A stretch of 28,192 bases of DNA from NCBI GenBank assembly GCA_036558265.1, contig DATBFY010000507.1:1-28192 (forward strand), written 5' to 3'. The position numbers and the translations under genes are program-made. The stretch is from RYN-433 sp036558265. GTDB taxonomy: Bacteria > Planctomycetota > Phycisphaerae > Tepidisphaerales > Tepidisphaeraceae. This document shows positions 26,403-28,192 of this stretch, piece after piece (within the stretch, counting starts at the first letter, position 1; every line of letters begins with the position of its first letter). The notes under the pieces were generated by a model. The model ran no database searches, was not told the DNA's origin, and saw only the letters and a program-made list of their open reading frames with translations.

Positions 26403-26440
26403 CCCTGACCCCTTGACTCCTTCCGAACCCGTTGCGGCTC

Positions 26441-28192
26441 TTACGAGCGGCAGATGTCGATGCCCGCGAGACAGCCTTCGCGGTCCAGATGCACCTTGAC
26501 AGCCAGATTCCGGTCCCGCGCCGCCTCGAGGAGTTTCTGGAGTCGCTCGTCGCCGTGGCGGGCGCAGATCTCCCGGCCGTCGCAGAGCACCACGCCGACC
26601 AGGCGGCCCCAGGCGTCGAACTTCAGACAGCAGATGCGGCCGCCCACCGGGCCGCCGGGTCCTCGGCCGGGGACGATGTTCACCACGCCCAGGATCTCCG
26701 CTTCCGGATTGAACGTGACCGGCGTGCGCGTGCCGACGAAGGCGTCGGCGTCCACCTGGATCTGCACCTGGGCGGCCGAATCGTTCAGCACGTCGAATCG
26801 CGTGACCCGCACGCCCGCCCCAAAGTTGATTTGCGACGACCGGTTGAAGGACGCGTCGTAGAGCCGGACCGCGACGGTATAGGCGCCGCCCTGTTCATAG
26901 GTGTCCGGGGTGACGGTGAAGCGCGGGTCGGCCGCAGGGCCCACCTGGACCGTGGCGAACTCGACACGGTTGATCGTCTTGCCGTCGGGCAGCTTGCCGC
27001 TCACCTCGACGCGGACGGGCGTGACGCCGTGACGGAGGACTTCGACCGGGCCGGTGAACGAGCCGGCGCCGGGGCCGGCCTTGACGAGGTCGAGCGCCGT
27101 GGGGCCGCCGCCGCCGCCCAGCACGAGTGCCGCGACCCGCAACTCGCCGCCCTTGACGACCTTGCCGTCGAGCCGCGGCCAGGCGATCAACTTGGTCTTC
27201 CCCGGGGCGGGGATCTGGTGCGGATCGCACACCGCCTCGAAGCTGAACTCCGGAAACACGCCGCGGGCCATCAGGTCCAGGACCAGTGGCCGGCCCTTGT
27301 CGTCGAGTGACACGCGCACGCGCCACGTCCCTTCCTCCGGGGCGGAGATCTTCAGGATGTGGGCGTGGGGCTCCGCGATGGAGCGGGTGCCGGGGGTCCC
27401 GTCAGTGAACGCGGCGCCCGACGGCGACGTCGCGTCGATCCGCGGTCGCGCGGGCGCGTGGGGGACCACCGCGAGGATCAACTCGTTCATCGAACCGTCA
27501 ACCGCGACGCTGAAATCGGCGTAATCGACCAGCGCCGGCAGGACCGCGGCAAGCAGGATACCGGGACCCTGCGGGGCGGGCGCGGGCAGGCTGAACTGTT
27601 CCCACAACAGCCCGGACGGGGGGCGGCCGACCGGCGCCAGCGGAAGGATGCCGTTGTTATCCACGATCGCGAAGGCGGCGTTGATGATCGTGGTCGTGCA
27701 ATTCGGCTGGGCGCCGTACGGGAAGAGCACCTTGCTGCTGCTCACCGGGTTCGTGCCACCCTGGACGGCCTGGTTCTTCAGTTCGTCGAGCGCCACGCCA
27801 AGTGCGTCCGACCCCACGCCCCAGGCGATCAACTTGATCCCGCGGGCGTTGAGGAGATTGGCGAACGTCTGGCCGGATTCCGCCTGATACCCCGCCATGG
27901 TCAGGTTTCCGCCGTGGGCGATGGTCTGGAGCCCGTCGGTAAAGAGGAGCATGACCCGGCTGCCGGGCGCGCCAAAAGCGGGCGGGTTGGCGATCATGAA
28001 GTCGGCGGTGCGGCGGACGGCGTCGTAGAGGTCGGTCATCTGCCCGACGGCGGTTTGGCTTGCGGCCTCGTCCTCGATCGAGGCGATCGCGCCCTTCATC
28101 GTCGTCAGCGCTGCCGTGTTGCCCGACACCTGCCCGCCCCCGGGCAGCACCTGGTACGTCGTCGCGAAGCGGTGGATGGAGAGGGCGAACTG
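26441..28192 (-). CDS. VWA-domain protein, N-terminus beyond window edge
   Basis: The frame is open from the stop at 26441 to the end of the window (583 residues seen); the start lies outside. The first part is the later half of a von Willebrand factor A domain: SRVMLLFTDGLQTIA carries the LLFTDG strand of the metal site, and IKLIAWGVGSDA is the following strand. The DxSxS motif must lie upstream. Next come beta-sandwich segments (FSVAVDGSMNELILAVVPHAP, EEGTWRVRVS, YTVAVRLYDASF) like those in CLCA-type and other extracellular VWA proteins. The C-terminus has paired cysteines (ICCLKFD, LCDGREIC) and ends GIDICRS. Probably extracellular or periplasmic; ligand unknown. An internal ATG-type start (28150) is too late to be real. 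Convergent with katG. Confidence 0.85.
   Translation of the reverse strand, partial: QFALSIHRFATTYQVLPGGGQVSGNTAALTTMKGAIASIEDEAASQTAVGQMTDLYDAVRRTADFMIANPPAFGAPGSRVMLLFTDGLQTIAHGGNLTMAGYQAESGQTFANLLNARGIKLIAWGVGSDALGVALDELKNQAVQGGTNPVSSSKVLFPYGAQPNCTTTIINAAFAIVDNNGILPLAPVGRPPSGLLWEQFSLPAPAPQGPGILLAAVLPALVDYADFSVAVDGSMNELILAVVPHAPARPRIDATSPSGAAFTDGTPGTRSIAEPHAHILKISAPEEGTWRVRVSLDDKGRPLVLDLMARGVFPEFSFEAVCDPHQIPAPGKTKLIAWPRLDGKVVKGGELRVAALVLGGGGGPTALDLVKAGPGAGSFTGPVEVLRHGVTPVRVEVSGKLPDGKTINRVEFATVQVGPAADPRFTVTPDTYEQGGAYTVAVRLYDASFNRSSQINFGAGVRVTRFDVLNDSAAQVQIQVDADAFVGTRTPVTFNPEAEILGVVNIVPGRGPGGPVGGRICCLKFDAWGRLVGVVLCDGREICARHGDERLQKLLEAARDRNLAVKVHLDREGCLAGIDICRS

Overview
The window is high-GC DNA that looks like a chromosomal segment of a planctomycete, possibly class Phycisphaerae. 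I infer this from a secreted protein with a LEPR-XLL-type N-terminal motif followed by RTX repeats, a zinc ribbon of the CxxC-x-YNLRGL-CPEC type fused to a Minf_1886-like domain, an integrase arm-type domain of the planctomycete kind, many dispersed palindromic repeats, and several genes whose likely -10 box sits only 7-12 nt before the start codon. No sequence search was possible, so the phylum call rests on recognised motifs.

Layout. 1-1049: 3' part of trpB. 1127-2902 (-): a secreted protein of unknown function. 3143-4246: moaA. 4288-5163 (-): an uncharacterised protein. 5312-5863 (-): a histidine phosphatase, divergent from a lipid A-type acyltransferase (5956-6885). 6928-9717 (-): a compact four-gene run: gamma-glutamylcyclotransferase-like protein, C26 glutamine amidotransferase, zinc ribbon/Minf_1886 protein and GT4 glycosyltransferase. 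9885-11966: secreted CehA/McbA-type PHP metallohydrolase. 12061-13920 (-): typA/bipA. 14231-17242 (-): gnd followed by an FGGY sugar kinase, possibly a gluconate-to-pentose-phosphate pair. 17445-18914 (+): panD and lgt. 19063-20817 (-): the LEPR-XLL/RTX protein with a C-terminal glycosidase-like domain. 21418-22737 (-): secreted N-acylglucosamine/cellobiose 2-epimerase-like protein. 22852-22925: tRNA-Val(GAC), followed by an integrase-type N-terminal domain remnant overlapped by an unknown 146-residue ORF. 24057-26315: katG. 26441-28192 (-): C-terminal part of a VWA-domain protein.

Most genes are ordinary housekeeping or cell-envelope functions. The unusual content lies between them. Four families of dispersed repeats occur, each in two copies: an ACGGGC..GCCCGT hairpin, a CGTCATCCTGAG..CTCAGGATGACG element, a nested ACCACGAAG/GGAAGATGGAGG element, and a CCGAACGCTGAGAT element. 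Most lie at gene 3' ends and probably work as transcription terminators.

The segment most worth following up is 22852-26402. It starts at the tRNA, carries an integrase arm-domain remnant with a perfectly phased CCCAAAA slippery heptamer, then a start-stop-overlapped unknown gene and katG, and is bracketed by two direct copies of the CCGAACGCTGAGAT repeat. It may be a decayed tRNA-associated island or a domesticated small operon.
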